From contig DWVD01000079.1 of the NCBI GenBank assembly GCA_019120395.1, forward strand, positions 1-64,000: a stretch of DNA of 64,000 nt, in the 5' to 3' direction. Position numbers and translations under genes: made by a program. The stretch comes from Candidatus Gemmiger faecigallinarum (GTDB lineage: Bacteria; Bacillota; Clostridia; Oscillospirales; Ruminococcaceae). Shown piece after piece: positions 28,243-36,928 of this stretch; position 1 is the first letter of the stretch, and each line of letters opens with the position of its first letter. Below the pieces are notes generated by a model. It made no database searches, was not told the DNA's origin, and was given only the letters and a program-made list of their open reading frames with translations.

Positions 28243-29136
28243 ATGATGAAAGAATCCAAAAAGAAGAAACTCCGCCTGTTTCACGCCGAGGTGAGCAGCA
28301 CCATCAAAAACAAGCGCCTGGTCATGACCGTATATTTCCTGCTGCGGCTGTCCGTCATTTTTGTCCTGATCGCGCAGGCGTTCAACCGCAATTTTGAAAA
28401 CGTCTTCCTCTGCGTACTGACCCTGATCCTGTTCACCCTCCCGACGGTTCTGGAGCGGCGGCTCAAGATCGACATCCCGAACACGCTGGAAGTGATCATC
28501 CTGCTGTTCATCTATGCGGCAGAGATTTTGGGCGAGATCCAATCCTTTTATCTCTATATCCCCAACTGGGATACCATGCTGCACACCATGAACGGCTTTC
28601 TCTGTGCGGCGATCGGGTTTTCGCTTTTGGACATCCTCAACCGCAACGAAAAGGTCAAATTCTCGCTTTCGCCGCTTTACCTGGCCATCGTCGCATTCTG
28701 TTTTTCCATGACGGTGGGGGTGCTGTGGGAATTTTTTGAAGCGGGCATGGATCGCTTTTTCCTGCTGGACATGCAAAAAGATTCCATCATCCACAATTTT
28801 GGCAGCGTGATGCTGGACCCCACCAACAGCAACCGGCCCGTCATCTTTCAGGACATCGTCGACGTGATCGTTGTGCAGGGCGACGGGACCCAGACTGCGC
28901 TGGGCCTGGGCGGCTACCTGGACACCGGGCTGTGGGACACCATGGAGGACCTGTTCGTCAACTTTATCGGAGCCGTTGCGTTTTCCATCATCGGCTACTT
29001 TTATGTCCGCAGCCGCGGCCGCGGAAGGTTCGCCAGCCGTTTCATCCCGGTCATCGTCCCGGACGAGGCCGCGCCGCCGGAATCCGGGAAGGAATCCCCG
29101 TCCCCGGATGAACCGGCTCCTTCGGGCGAGATTTGA
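28243..29136 (+). CDS. Integral membrane protein, DUF2238/YjdF-like
   Basis: Multiple TM helices; WDTMLHTMNGFLCAAIGFSLLDILN; VLWEFFEAGMDRFF; GYLDTGLWDTMEDLFVNFIGAV. Confidence 0.8.
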   Translation: MMKESKKKKLRLFHAEVSSTIKNKRLVMTVYFLLRLSVIFVLIAQAFNRNFENVFLCVLTLILFTLPTVLERRLKIDIPNTLEVIILLFIYAAEILGEIQSFYLYIPNWDTMLHTMNGFLCAAIGFSLLDILNRNEKVKFSLSPLYLAIVAFCFSMTVGVLWEFFEAGMDRFFLLDMQKDSIIHNFGSVMLDPTNSNRPVIFQDIVDVIVVQGDGTQTALGLGGYLDTGLWDTMEDLFVNFIGAVAFSIIGYFYVRSRGRGRFASRFIPVIVPDEAAPPESGKESPSPDEPAPSGEI

Positions 29137-29187
29137 CGGGCGCGATGCCGTGTCCCAACTTTTTTGTCCGTTCCTGCCGGTTTTGAC

Positions 29188-29215
29188 TTGACTTCCTGCA
29201 AAAATGTTGTATACT
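29188..29215 (+). promoter_or_regulatory. Promoter of tRNA-Thr
   Basis: TTGACT-N16-TATACT about 45 bp upstream of the tRNA. Confidence 0.7.
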
Positions 29216-29261
29216 ATATGTTGTTGCGCCCGCCGGCTCCGCCGGCCGGCGCACAGCAGAT

Positions 29262-29337
29262 GCTACTGTGGCTCAGTTGGTAGAGCAGCTGATTCGTAAT
29301 CAGCAGGCCGCCGGTTCAAGTCCGGCCAGTAGCTCCA
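29262..29337 (+). tRNA. tRNA-Thr, anticodon CGT, CCA encoded
   Basis: Cloverleaf: GCTACTG/CAGTAGC acceptor, GCTGA-TTCGTAA-TCAGC anticodon arm, GCCGG-TTCAAGT-CCGGC T arm. Confidence 0.96.
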
Positions 29338-29340
29338 AAA

Positions 29341-29383
29341 GCCGCGCTGCCACGCTTTCCCGGCGTTGTGGCGCGGCTTTTTT
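29341..29383 (+). terminator. Intrinsic terminator after tRNA-Thr
   Basis: GCCGCGC...GCGCGGC followed by TTTTTT. Confidence 0.85.
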
Positions 29384-29590
29384 GCGCCCCTGCCTCCCCT
29401 TTCGCATAGCCGGCCGGCCGAAAGTTTTTCCGGCGGCCGTTTTCTGTATGCCGCTGGTATTTTCCGCCAATACTTATAAACATTCTTGTAAAATTCACAA
29501 CATTTTGTCCCTTTCACATGACAAGTGTCAAAAAATGTGGTAAGATAGGCATAAAGAATCAGGCGGCCGTGAATTCACAGGAACAGGGAG

Positions 29591-31261
29591 GTGGTTGAAA
29601 TCGCTTCGACGCAGAATACCGCGCTGGATTGCGAACTGTTCGACATGCTTTCGCAAAGCGCGATGGACGTTTATTTTTATGTCTGCGACTTTGTCGGCGG
29701 GCGTTCCCGCTGGAGCGCCGCAGCAGTCAGCGAATTTGATCTGCAGGACGAGTATATGGAAGCGTCCGACTGGATGTGGCTGTGCCGGATCCACCCGGAA
29801 GATCAGAACAAATTTGTGCGCGACCTGGAGCACATGCTCTCCGGTCAGAATGGCGACGTTCACCACTGCGAATATCGTATCCGCAACAAGGCCGGACAGT
29901 ATGTCTGGATCCGCAGCCGCGGCGTGCTGCGCCGGGACGAAAACGGTTCCCCCACCGTATTTGCCACCGTGCTGCGCAATATGGGGATGAACCCCAAATA
30001 CGACAACACCACCAACCTGTACACCATCCACGAATTTCGCGCGCGTCTTTACGAGACGCTGGCCCGGCCCAGCCAGGCCGGCGGTATTTTGCTGTTTGAC
30101 ATTGACGATTTCAGCCGCATCAACGGCAGCCACGACTACGCGTTCGGCAACCAGGTCCTGCGCGCCTTTGCAGAAAAGCTGCTTGCCATGCATCTGCCCG
30201 GATTCCTTTTCCGTATGGACGGCGATAAATTTGCTTACTGGATGGAAGACGCCGAACCCGAGGATCTGGAAACCGTTTTCAACCGTTACAGCACTGCCGC
30301 CACAGAGCTGCTGGTAGGCGAGGAGGAGATCCCGCTTGTTTTGACCGGCGGATACGTGCTGTACCCTGCGGACGGCGACCGGGCCGAGGACCTCCACCGC
30401 CGCCTGGAAGTTGCCATGAACACGGCAAAACGCACCGCCCCCGGAAGCCTGTGCGCCTACACTTCCGATATGTTCCGTGACGAACAGCGCATCGACGCAT
30501 TGCGCGGCGCGATCCATCGCGCGGTGCTCAGCGACTTCGAGGGCTTCTCTCTCCGATATCAGCCCCAGCTGTACACCCGCAGCGGCGGCTGCCCGGCGGC
30601 GGAAGCGATCCTGTACTGGTCCAGCGCCGAATATCCCGACGTCACCCACGAGGAGCTGATGGCCGCCCTGGAGGACAGCGGCGATATTCTTGCCGTCGGC
30701 CGCTGGGCCTTGGACCGCGCCATGAGCCAGGTCCACTCCTGGCAGGCGTCGGCGCCCGGGTTCGGGATCAGCATGGACATCAGCAGCCGGCAGATCATCC
30801 AGAAGCGCTTTCTGGAAACCGTCTGCCAGATGGCTTCCCGCTATGCCCTGTCCCCCAACACCCTCTGCCTGGAACTGAACAACGGCTGTTATGCCGCCGG
30901 CGACCGGCATCTGTCCGACCTGACCCGTATCCTGCGCAGCCACAATATTTCGGTGGCGCTGGACGGATTTTCGCCGGAATGGTTCAGCCTGGAAATGCTT
31001 CGGAAGCTCAATCCGCGCTGGGTCAAGCTGTCGTCCGATTTTGCGGGCGATGCAGTCGACGCCGTCAATCCCGCCCTTCCCGCGCTGCTCGCCCTGTTCC
31101 ATCAGCTGGGCGTCTATGTCTGCATCAAGGGCATCTCCACCAGCGCGCAGGCGCGCCTGGCCGCCCGCGCAGGCGCCGACTTTGTTCAGGGCGGACTGTA
31201 TACCGAACCGCTGGAAGCGGACGCCTTCTTCGAGCAGTATATCAAACCGCAGCAGGGTTAA
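29591..31261 (+). CDS. PAS-GGDEF-EAL protein with degenerate catalytic motifs
   Basis: PAS-like N-terminus (HCEYRIRNKAGQYVWIRSRGVLRR); GGDEF-like FRMDGDKFAYWM; EAL-like AEAILYW...ISMDISSRQI...LCLELNNG...ALDGFSPEWFSLEML...GADFVQGGLYTEPL. GTG start uncertain. Confidence 0.85.
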   Translation: MVEIASTQNTALDCELFDMLSQSAMDVYFYVCDFVGGRSRWSAAAVSEFDLQDEYMEASDWMWLCRIHPEDQNKFVRDLEHMLSGQNGDVHHCEYRIRNKAGQYVWIRSRGVLRRDENGSPTVFATVLRNMGMNPKYDNTTNLYTIHEFRARLYETLARPSQAGGILLFDIDDFSRINGSHDYAFGNQVLRAFAEKLLAMHLPGFLFRMDGDKFAYWMEDAEPEDLETVFNRYSTAATELLVGEEEIPLVLTGGYVLYPADGDRAEDLHRRLEVAMNTAKRTAPGSLCAYTSDMFRDEQRIDALRGAIHRAVLSDFEGFSLRYQPQLYTRSGGCPAAEAILYWSSAEYPDVTHEELMAALEDSGDILAVGRWALDRAMSQVHSWQASAPGFGISMDISSRQIIQKRFLETVCQMASRYALSPNTLCLELNNGCYAAGDRHLSDLTRILRSHNISVALDGFSPEWFSLEMLRKLNPRWVKLSSDFAGDAVDAVNPALPALLALFHQLGVYVCIKGISTSAQARLAARAGADFVQGGLYTEPLEADAFFEQYIKPQQG

Positions 31262-31324
31262 AACGGACCGCCGGCTTTTTCCGCCGGCGCACCGCCCGTA
31301 TCCCCACAGCAAAGGAAGTCTTTT

Positions 31325-32128
31325 ATGTCCCAGCAACCGCCTGTTTCCATCAGCGCGTGCATCGTATCGTATTGCGATTATGACGAGGTCTGCACCGCCG
31401 TGCGTAGTATCCTGCAAAATACGCCCGGCGATCTGTCGCTGTATATCGTGGATAACGCCAGCCCCGACGGCTGCGGCGACAAACTGGCCGCCACGGATTT
31501 TTCCGACAGCCGCGTCGAGGTGATCCGCCTGCCCGGGAATCTTGGTTTCGGGGGCGGCCACAACGCGGTTCTGCCCCGGCTGCGCAGCCAGGTGCATTTC
31601 ATCCTCAACCCGGACATCGTTCTGGAAAGCGACGTGCTCCACGGGCTGGCAGCCTGGCTGCTGGAACGCCCCGACGCCGCAATGGCAACGCCGCAGCTGT
31701 ATTTTCCGGACGGCCGTATCCAGCATCTGCCGCGGCGCAAACCGACGCCCGGCGCCCTGTTCGCGCGTCAGCTGGCCCCGCGGATGCCCGGCTCTGTTTT
31801 TGACAAGGCCGACCGGCACTACACCATGCAGGACGAGGACCTGACCTGTCCGCGGCAGATCGAATTCTGCACCGGCAGTTTTATGGCGGTGCGCACCGAT
31901 GTGTTCCGTCAGATCGGCGGCTTTGACGAGGACTATTTTATGTACGTGGAGGACGCCGACCTGACCCAGAAGGTGCTGCGCTGCGGCAAGGTATATCTGG
32001 TGCCCCAGTTCCGCGCGGTCCACGCCTGGCATCGCGCCCCCATGCGGGATGCCGGCAAATTCAAAATGCAGCTTGCCAGTATGATTCGCTACTTTAAAAA
32101 GTGGGGCGTCAAAAAGGGCAGCGTATAA
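31325..32128 (+). CDS. Glycosyltransferase family 2 (rhamnosyltransferase-like)
   Basis: LYIVDNASPDGCGDKL; RLPGNLGFGGGHNAVL; LNPDIVLESDVL; EFCTGSFMAVRTDVFRQIGGFDEDYFMYVEDADLTQKV. Confidence 0.9.
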   Translation: MSQQPPVSISACIVSYCDYDEVCTAVRSILQNTPGDLSLYIVDNASPDGCGDKLAATDFSDSRVEVIRLPGNLGFGGGHNAVLPRLRSQVHFILNPDIVLESDVLHGLAAWLLERPDAAMATPQLYFPDGRIQHLPRRKPTPGALFARQLAPRMPGSVFDKADRHYTMQDEDLTCPRQIEFCTGSFMAVRTDVFRQIGGFDEDYFMYVEDADLTQKVLRCGKVYLVPQFRAVHAWHRAPMRDAGKFKMQLASMIRYFKKWGVKKGSV

Positions 32129-32139
32129 AAACAGCCTGA

Positions 32140-32170
32140 CAGCGGACGCGCCCCTGCGTCTGCTGTTTTT
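32140..32170 (+). terminator. Intrinsic terminator after GT2 gene
   Basis: CAGCGGACGC-GCCCCT-GCGTCTGCTG-TTTTT. Confidence 0.85.
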
Positions 32171-32421
32171 GCGCAGGAAGATGGCGCCCATGCAGCCCGC
32201 AGAGCTTGTCCGCATTTTTTACAAGACTGTCGGGTCCATAACGGAAAAATCATCGAGATGGCGGCGCGGTCAACACCTTCGAGACGCTTTGGGCACACGG
32301 ACTGATCGGCCCGCGCTGAATTTTGGCAGGCGCTCCCCCGCAGGTATCTTGTATTTGCGCGCCGCGTCTGCTACACTGAATGTGTATCGTTTTGCTGTAT
32401 CCATCAGGAGGTATGTTGGAA

Positions 32422-34083
32422 ATGATGACAGACATTGAAATTGCGCAGGCAGCCAAAATGCTGCCGATCACCGAAATTGCAGCAAAGATCGGGCTGACCG
32501 ACGACCAGATCATCCCCTACGGCAAATACAAAGCCAAGATCGACCATAAACTGGTGGACGCCGCCAGACCGGACGGGCGGCTGATTTTGGTCACCGCCAT
32601 CAGCCCCACCCCCGCCGGCGAGGGCAAGACCACCACCAGCGTCGGTCTGGCCGACGCCATGAACGCCCTTGGCAAAAAGACCATGCTCTGCCTGCGAGAG
32701 CCTTCTCTCGGGCCGGTATTCGGCATGAAAGGCGGCGCCGCCGGCGGCGGTTATGCCCAGGTGGTGCCCATGGAGGACATCAACCTGCACTTTACCGGCG
32801 ACATCCATGCCATCGGAGCAGCCAACAACCTGCTGGCCGCCATGATCGACAACTCCATCCAGCAGGGTAATCCGCTGAATATTGACCCCCGCCGCGTCAC
32901 CTGGAAACGCTGCATGGACATCAACGACCGCCAGCTGCGCTTTATCGTCGACGGCCTGGGCGGCAAAGTCAACGGCACCCCCCGGGAGGACGGCTTTGAC
33001 ATCACCGTCGCCAGCGAGATCATGGCCATTTTCTGCCTCGCTTCCGATCTGAAGGATCTGAAAGAACGGCTTTCCCGCATCGTCTGCGCCTATACCTATG
33101 ACAACAAGCCGGTCACTGCCGGCGACCTGGGTGCCGCCGGCGCAATGACCGCCCTGCTGAAAGACGCCATTGACCCCAACCTGGTGCAGACGCTGGAAAA
33201 CAACCCCGCCATCATCCATGGCGGCCCCTTCGCCAACATCGCCCACGGCTGCAACAGCGTAATGGCGACCCGGCTCAGCCTCAAACTGGCGGACTATGTG
33301 GTCACGGAAGCCGGTTTCGGCGCTGATCTGGGCGCCGAAAAATTCCTGGACATCAAGTGCCGTATGGCAGGGCTGAACCCCGACGCGGTGGTCATTGTGG
33401 CAACGGTGCGCGCGCTCAAGCATCACGGCGGCTGCGCAAAGGCGGACCTGAACGTGCCCAACGCCGGGCTGGTCCGCAAGGGCGCCGCCAATTTGGCGCG
33501 CCACATCGAAAACATGAAAAACCAGTTCGGCCTGCCGGTCTGCGTGGCCATCAACGCCTTCCCCACCGATACAGCGGAGGAGATGGACGTGGTGCGCGAG
33601 GTCTGTGCCGAAGCCGGCGTTCCCTGCGCCCTGTCCGAGGTATTTGCCAAAGGCGGCGAAGGCGGAAAGGAACTGGCTGAGACGGTGCTGTCCATTTTGG
33701 ACAACCGCCCCATCCGCTTCACCTATGACCTGGAGCAGCCGCTGGAGGACAAGATCCGGGCCGTTGCCCAAAAGATCTACCGTGCCGACGACGTTCAGTT
33801 CACTGCCGCGGCCAAAAAATCCCTTGCCCAGTATACCGAGATGGGGTACGGCAGGCTGCCGGTCTGCATCGCCAAGACGCAGTATTCCTTCAGCGACGAC
33901 GCCAAGCTGCTGGCAGCGCCGGAACATTTCACCATGAACGTGCGGGAAGTCCGGCTTTCGGCAGGCGCGGGCTTTGTGGTCGTGATCTGCGGCGCCATTA
34001 TGACCATGCCTGGTCTCCCCCGCCATCCGGCCGCCATGGATATTGACTGCGACGCCAACGGGCGCATCACCGGCCTGTTCTGA
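32422..34083 (+). CDS. fhs: Formate-tetrahydrofolate ligase
   Basis: [79 protein letters not shown]. Confidence 0.96.
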   Translation: MMTDIEIAQAAKMLPITEIAAKIGLTDDQIIPYGKYKAKIDHKLVDAARPDGRLILVTAISPTPAGEGKTTTSVGLADAMNALGKKTMLCLREPSLGPVFGMKGGAAGGGYAQVVPMEDINLHFTGDIHAIGAANNLLAAMIDNSIQQGNPLNIDPRRVTWKRCMDINDRQLRFIVDGLGGKVNGTPREDGFDITVASEIMAIFCLASDLKDLKERLSRIVCAYTYDNKPVTAGDLGAAGAMTALLKDAIDPNLVQTLENNPAIIHGGPFANIAHGCNSVMATRLSLKLADYVVTEAGFGADLGAEKFLDIKCRMAGLNPDAVVIVATVRALKHHGGCAKADLNVPNAGLVRKGAANLARHIENMKNQFGLPVCVAINAFPTDTAEEMDVVREVCAEAGVPCALSEVFAKGGEGGKELAETVLSILDNRPIRFTYDLEQPLEDKIRAVAQKIYRADDVQFTAAAKKSLAQYTEMGYGRLPVCIAKTQYSFSDDAKLLAAPEHFTMNVREVRLSAGAGFVVVICGAIMTMPGLPRHPAAMDIDCDANGRITGLF

Positions 34084-34115
34084 GCGCTTTTTACCGAATA
34101 TGCAATAAAACGCAA

Positions 34116-34164
34116 AAAACACCTCCGTACCGTCTTGCTTTCCTGCGCGGCGCGGAGGTGTTTT
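34116..34164. terminator. Bidirectional intrinsic terminator
   Basis: AAAACACCTCCG...CGGAGGTGTTTT between convergent genes. Confidence 0.85.
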
Positions 34165-34192
34165 GTTGCTGCGGGTAAAAAATATCTGCGGT

Positions 34193-34804
34193 TCAGTCCG
34201 CAGCGGTTTCTGCCGGGATCTTTTCGTCCGGTCCGGCCTCAGCCGCAGGCGTTTCCGCCGCCTCTGCCGCCTGCCGGGGCGAATCTTTGGACTCTGCCGC
34301 CCTGGCCGGCTTTTTCCTGCCGAACAGCGGTTCCACGTCGTAAGCCGTCTCCCCGCCCGGCATGGTCGAACCAAACGCCGGCACAAAGCAGAACTTGCGG
34401 ATGACAAAAATCAATCCGATGGACGCCACGGCTAGCAGGTTTTCAACGGCCGTGCCGTGGCCAAGGATCATATTTCTGGCAATGGCATACAGCAGGACTT
34501 CCAGCGCGCTGCCCGGGCTGTGCTTTGCCAGCATTTTGATAAATTCGATGCCGATGACCAGATTGAAGGCGTGCCCCAAAAAAGTCTGGAACGCATCGGT
34601 ATTGCCGTTGCTCCAAAGCGTCAGCATTTCCTGGGCGACAGGTATCGCGCTGATGATCAGCCCCAGCAGCACCAGCACCGAAATGATCACTTCCAAAAAG
34701 CTGGCAAGTTCCGCCACCTGGTCGCGCAATGCATATTTCAGGCGCTCCTCATAACGGTGCAGCTGCGGGCGGGTCAGACGTTGTTTGCGGGGGGGATCAT
34801 TCAT
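34193..34804 (-). CDS. PsiE-like membrane protein
   Basis: Four hydrophobic segments; FLGHAFNLVIGIEFIKMLAKHSPGSALEVLLYAIARNMILGH as in phosphate-starvation-inducible PsiE-like proteins. Confidence 0.7.
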   Translation of the reverse strand: MNDPPRKQRLTRPQLHRYEERLKYALRDQVAELASFLEVIISVLVLLGLIISAIPVAQEMLTLWSNGNTDAFQTFLGHAFNLVIGIEFIKMLAKHSPGSALEVLLYAIARNMILGHGTAVENLLAVASIGLIFVIRKFCFVPAFGSTMPGGETAYDVEPLFGRKKPARAAESKDSPRQAAEAAETPAAEAGPDEKIPAETAAD

Positions 34805-34934
34805 GGCGGGCACCTTCCTTTTCGTTCCGTCCAGGCGTACTGCGCTGGCGGCGCTGATATTTGATAGCTTTATTATATCGGAAACTCCCGCCTGCGCGCA
34901 ATAGAAAATCCCGCCGTCCCGCGCAGGAAACAGA

Positions 34935-34980
34935 AAAAAGGCCCCAAAATTGCAGCGGCTGCGCAATTTTGGGGCCTTTG
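34935..34980 (-). terminator. Intrinsic terminator of the carboxyltransferase operon
   Basis: GGCCCCAAAATTGC...GCAATTTTGGGGCC with T run on the minus strand. Confidence 0.9.
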
Positions 34981-35034
34981 AGATCACGGTTTCTGCGTTT
35001 TGGGCATCGCGTCAGCCCAGTTCACCCGGCCGGG

Positions 35035-36438
35035 TCAAACGGGATGGCTCTTGCTCTCGTAATCGGCATGCTCTGCATCCACGCCCTGGATCCGGGCGTT
35101 GCGCTTTTCAAAGAATTTGGGCGCGACCTGCGGGAACATGGCGTAGGTCAACACGTCCTCCTCCTGGATGGCATACTTGGAAGCCTCGGCACGCAGCTTG
35201 TCCATTTCCGGCTCAAGCGTATCGGCAAAACGGCAGGTGATGGGCTTTTCGCCCTTGAGGATCATCGCCTGGAACTCCGGCTTGATGGGCGCGGGGGTCT
35301 TGCCGTAGTCGCCATGGACCAGGCCGCGGAACTCCTTGGTGACCATCTTGTAGCGTTCGCCCATGATAACGTTGAACACCGCCTGGGTGCCCACGATCTG
35401 GCTGGTGGGGGTGACCAGCGGCGGGTAGCCGGCGTCCTCGCGCACACGGGGGATCTCCTTCAGCACCTCGTCCAGTTTGTCCTCCTTGCCGGCGTCTTTC
35501 AGCTGCTTGAGCATGTTGGAGAACATGCCGCCCGGCACCTGATACAGCAGGGTGTTGGCGTCAACGCCCAGGCTCTTGGGGCTGATCTGGCCATTGGCGA
35601 TGTACTTCTCGCGCAGCTTGTTGAAGTAGTTGCGCACCACCGTCAGCTGGTTCAGATCCAGGCCGGTATCGTAGTCGGTATCCTGCAGCGCGGCCACCAG
35701 GCTCTCAGTGGGCATGTGGGAGGTGCCCAGGGCCAGCGGGCTCATAGCAGTGTCAATGATGTCGGCGCCCGCCTCGATGCCCTTGAGGATGGACATGGAA
35801 GCCAGGCCGGCGGTATAGTGGCTGTGGATGTCGACGGGGATATTCACCGTCTCCTTCAGCTTCTTGACCAGGTCGTAGCAGGTATAGGGCTTGAGCAGGC
35901 CGGCCATATCCTTGATGCAGATGGAGTTTGCGCCCATCTCCTCCAGGGTCTTGGCATACTCGGCAAAATACTCGTTGTTATGCACCGGGCTCAGGGTATA
36001 GCTGATGCAGGCCTGAACGTGGGCGCCTTCCTTGTTGGCAGCCTTGATGGCCGTCTCCAGGTTGCGCGGATCGTTCAGTGCGTCAAAAATACGGATAACG
36101 TCAATGCCGTTGGCGACGGACTTCTGGACAAAGTACTCCACCGCGTCGTCGGCGTAGGGGCGGTAGCCCAGCATGTTCTGGCCGCGGAACAGCATCTGCA
36201 GCTTCTGGTGGGGCAGCTCTTTGCGCAGGATACGCAGGCGCTCCCACGGGTCCTCGTCCAAAAAGCGGATGCAGGAGTCAAACGTTGCGCCGCCCCAGCA
36301 TTCCACCGAGAAATACGGGATTTTGTCCATCTCGGGCAGGATGGGGCGCATCTCGTCCATCGTCATGCGGGTCGCCAGCAGAGACTGGTGCGCGTCGCGC
36401 AGGACGACCTCGGTAATTTTAATCGGTTTCTTAGCCAA
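35035..36438 (-). CDS. Pyruvate/oxaloacetate carboxyltransferase (transcarboxylase 5S / OadA-like)
   Basis: EVVLRDAHQSLLATRM, ECWGGATFDSCIRFLDEDPWERLR, CIKDMAGLLKP (carbamylated Lys), VDIHSHYTAG (HxH metal site). Confidence 0.93.
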   Translation of the reverse strand: MAKKPIKITEVVLRDAHQSLLATRMTMDEMRPILPEMDKIPYFSVECWGGATFDSCIRFLDEDPWERLRILRKELPHQKLQMLFRGQNMLGYRPYADDAVEYFVQKSVANGIDVIRIFDALNDPRNLETAIKAANKEGAHVQACISYTLSPVHNNEYFAEYAKTLEEMGANSICIKDMAGLLKPYTCYDLVKKLKETVNIPVDIHSHYTAGLASMSILKGIEAGADIIDTAMSPLALGTSHMPTESLVAALQDTDYDTGLDLNQLTVVRNYFNKLREKYIANGQISPKSLGVDANTLLYQVPGGMFSNMLKQLKDAGKEDKLDEVLKEIPRVREDAGYPPLVTPTSQIVGTQAVFNVIMGERYKMVTKEFRGLVHGDYGKTPAPIKPEFQAMILKGEKPITCRFADTLEPEMDKLRAEASKYAIQEEDVLTYAMFPQVAPKFFEKRNARIQGVDAEHADYESKSHPV

Positions 36439-36496
36439 TCTTGTTCACCTCATTCTTCCGCCATGCAAGCGGCTTTGTCAAAAGCGGAGCGCGTTC

Positions 36497-36889
36497 TCAG
36501 TTCATGGTGACCAGCAGATCGCCGGAGCTGACCGTATCGCCCTTGCGGACGTCCACAGTGGCGATGGTGCCGTCCTGCGGGGCGGAGATCTCGTTCTCCA
36601 TCTTCATGGCTTCCAGGATCAGCAGCGTATCGCCGGCCTTGACGCTGGCGCCGGGCGTGACGCGCACGTCCAGGATATTGCCAGGCATCGGAGCGTTGAC
36701 AGAGACCGCGCCGGCGGGGCCCTGCGGCGCTGCGGGAGCGGCAGCCGGGGCGGGAGCAGGAGCAGCGGCGGGCGCGGCGGCAGGCGCCGGCGCGGGGGCA
36801 GCGGCAGCCGGAGCGGCGGGCGCGCCGGTGTTCTCTTCAACAGTGACCTGATACGCAACGCCGTTTACGGTAACGGTAAGATTTTTCAT
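36497..36889 (-). CDS. Biotin carboxyl carrier protein (1.3S/OadA C-domain-like) with Ala-Pro linker
   Basis: Biotinylation motif LEAMKMENEISAPQDG preceded by about 45 residues of Ala/Pro linker. Confidence 0.93.
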   Translation of the reverse strand: MKNLTVTVNGVAYQVTVEENTGAPAAPAAAAPAPAPAAAPAAAPAPAPAAAPAAPQGPAGAVSVNAPMPGNILDVRVTPGASVKAGDTLLILEAMKMENEISAPQDGTIATVDVRKGDTVSSGDLLVTMN

Positions 36890-36928
36890 TGGGGGTATCC
36901 TCCTTCAAGATGAATAAGAAGTATCTGA

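Noticed and set aside
29528-32215. 895-aa minus-strand ORF opposite the GGDEF-EAL and GT2 genes
   Set aside because: Antisense shadow spanning two real genes and the intergenic region; no protein motif.
32171-32421. Possible THF riboswitch upstream of fhs
   Set aside because: I compared by eye with the known THF aptamer core and found no match; only a plausible promoter was visible.
32404-34407. 667-aa minus-strand ORF opposite fhs
   Set aside because: Antisense shadow of fhs; no motif.
36720-36840. GC-rich repeat tract
   Set aside because: It encodes the Ala-Pro linker of the biotin carrier, a normal flexible hinge.
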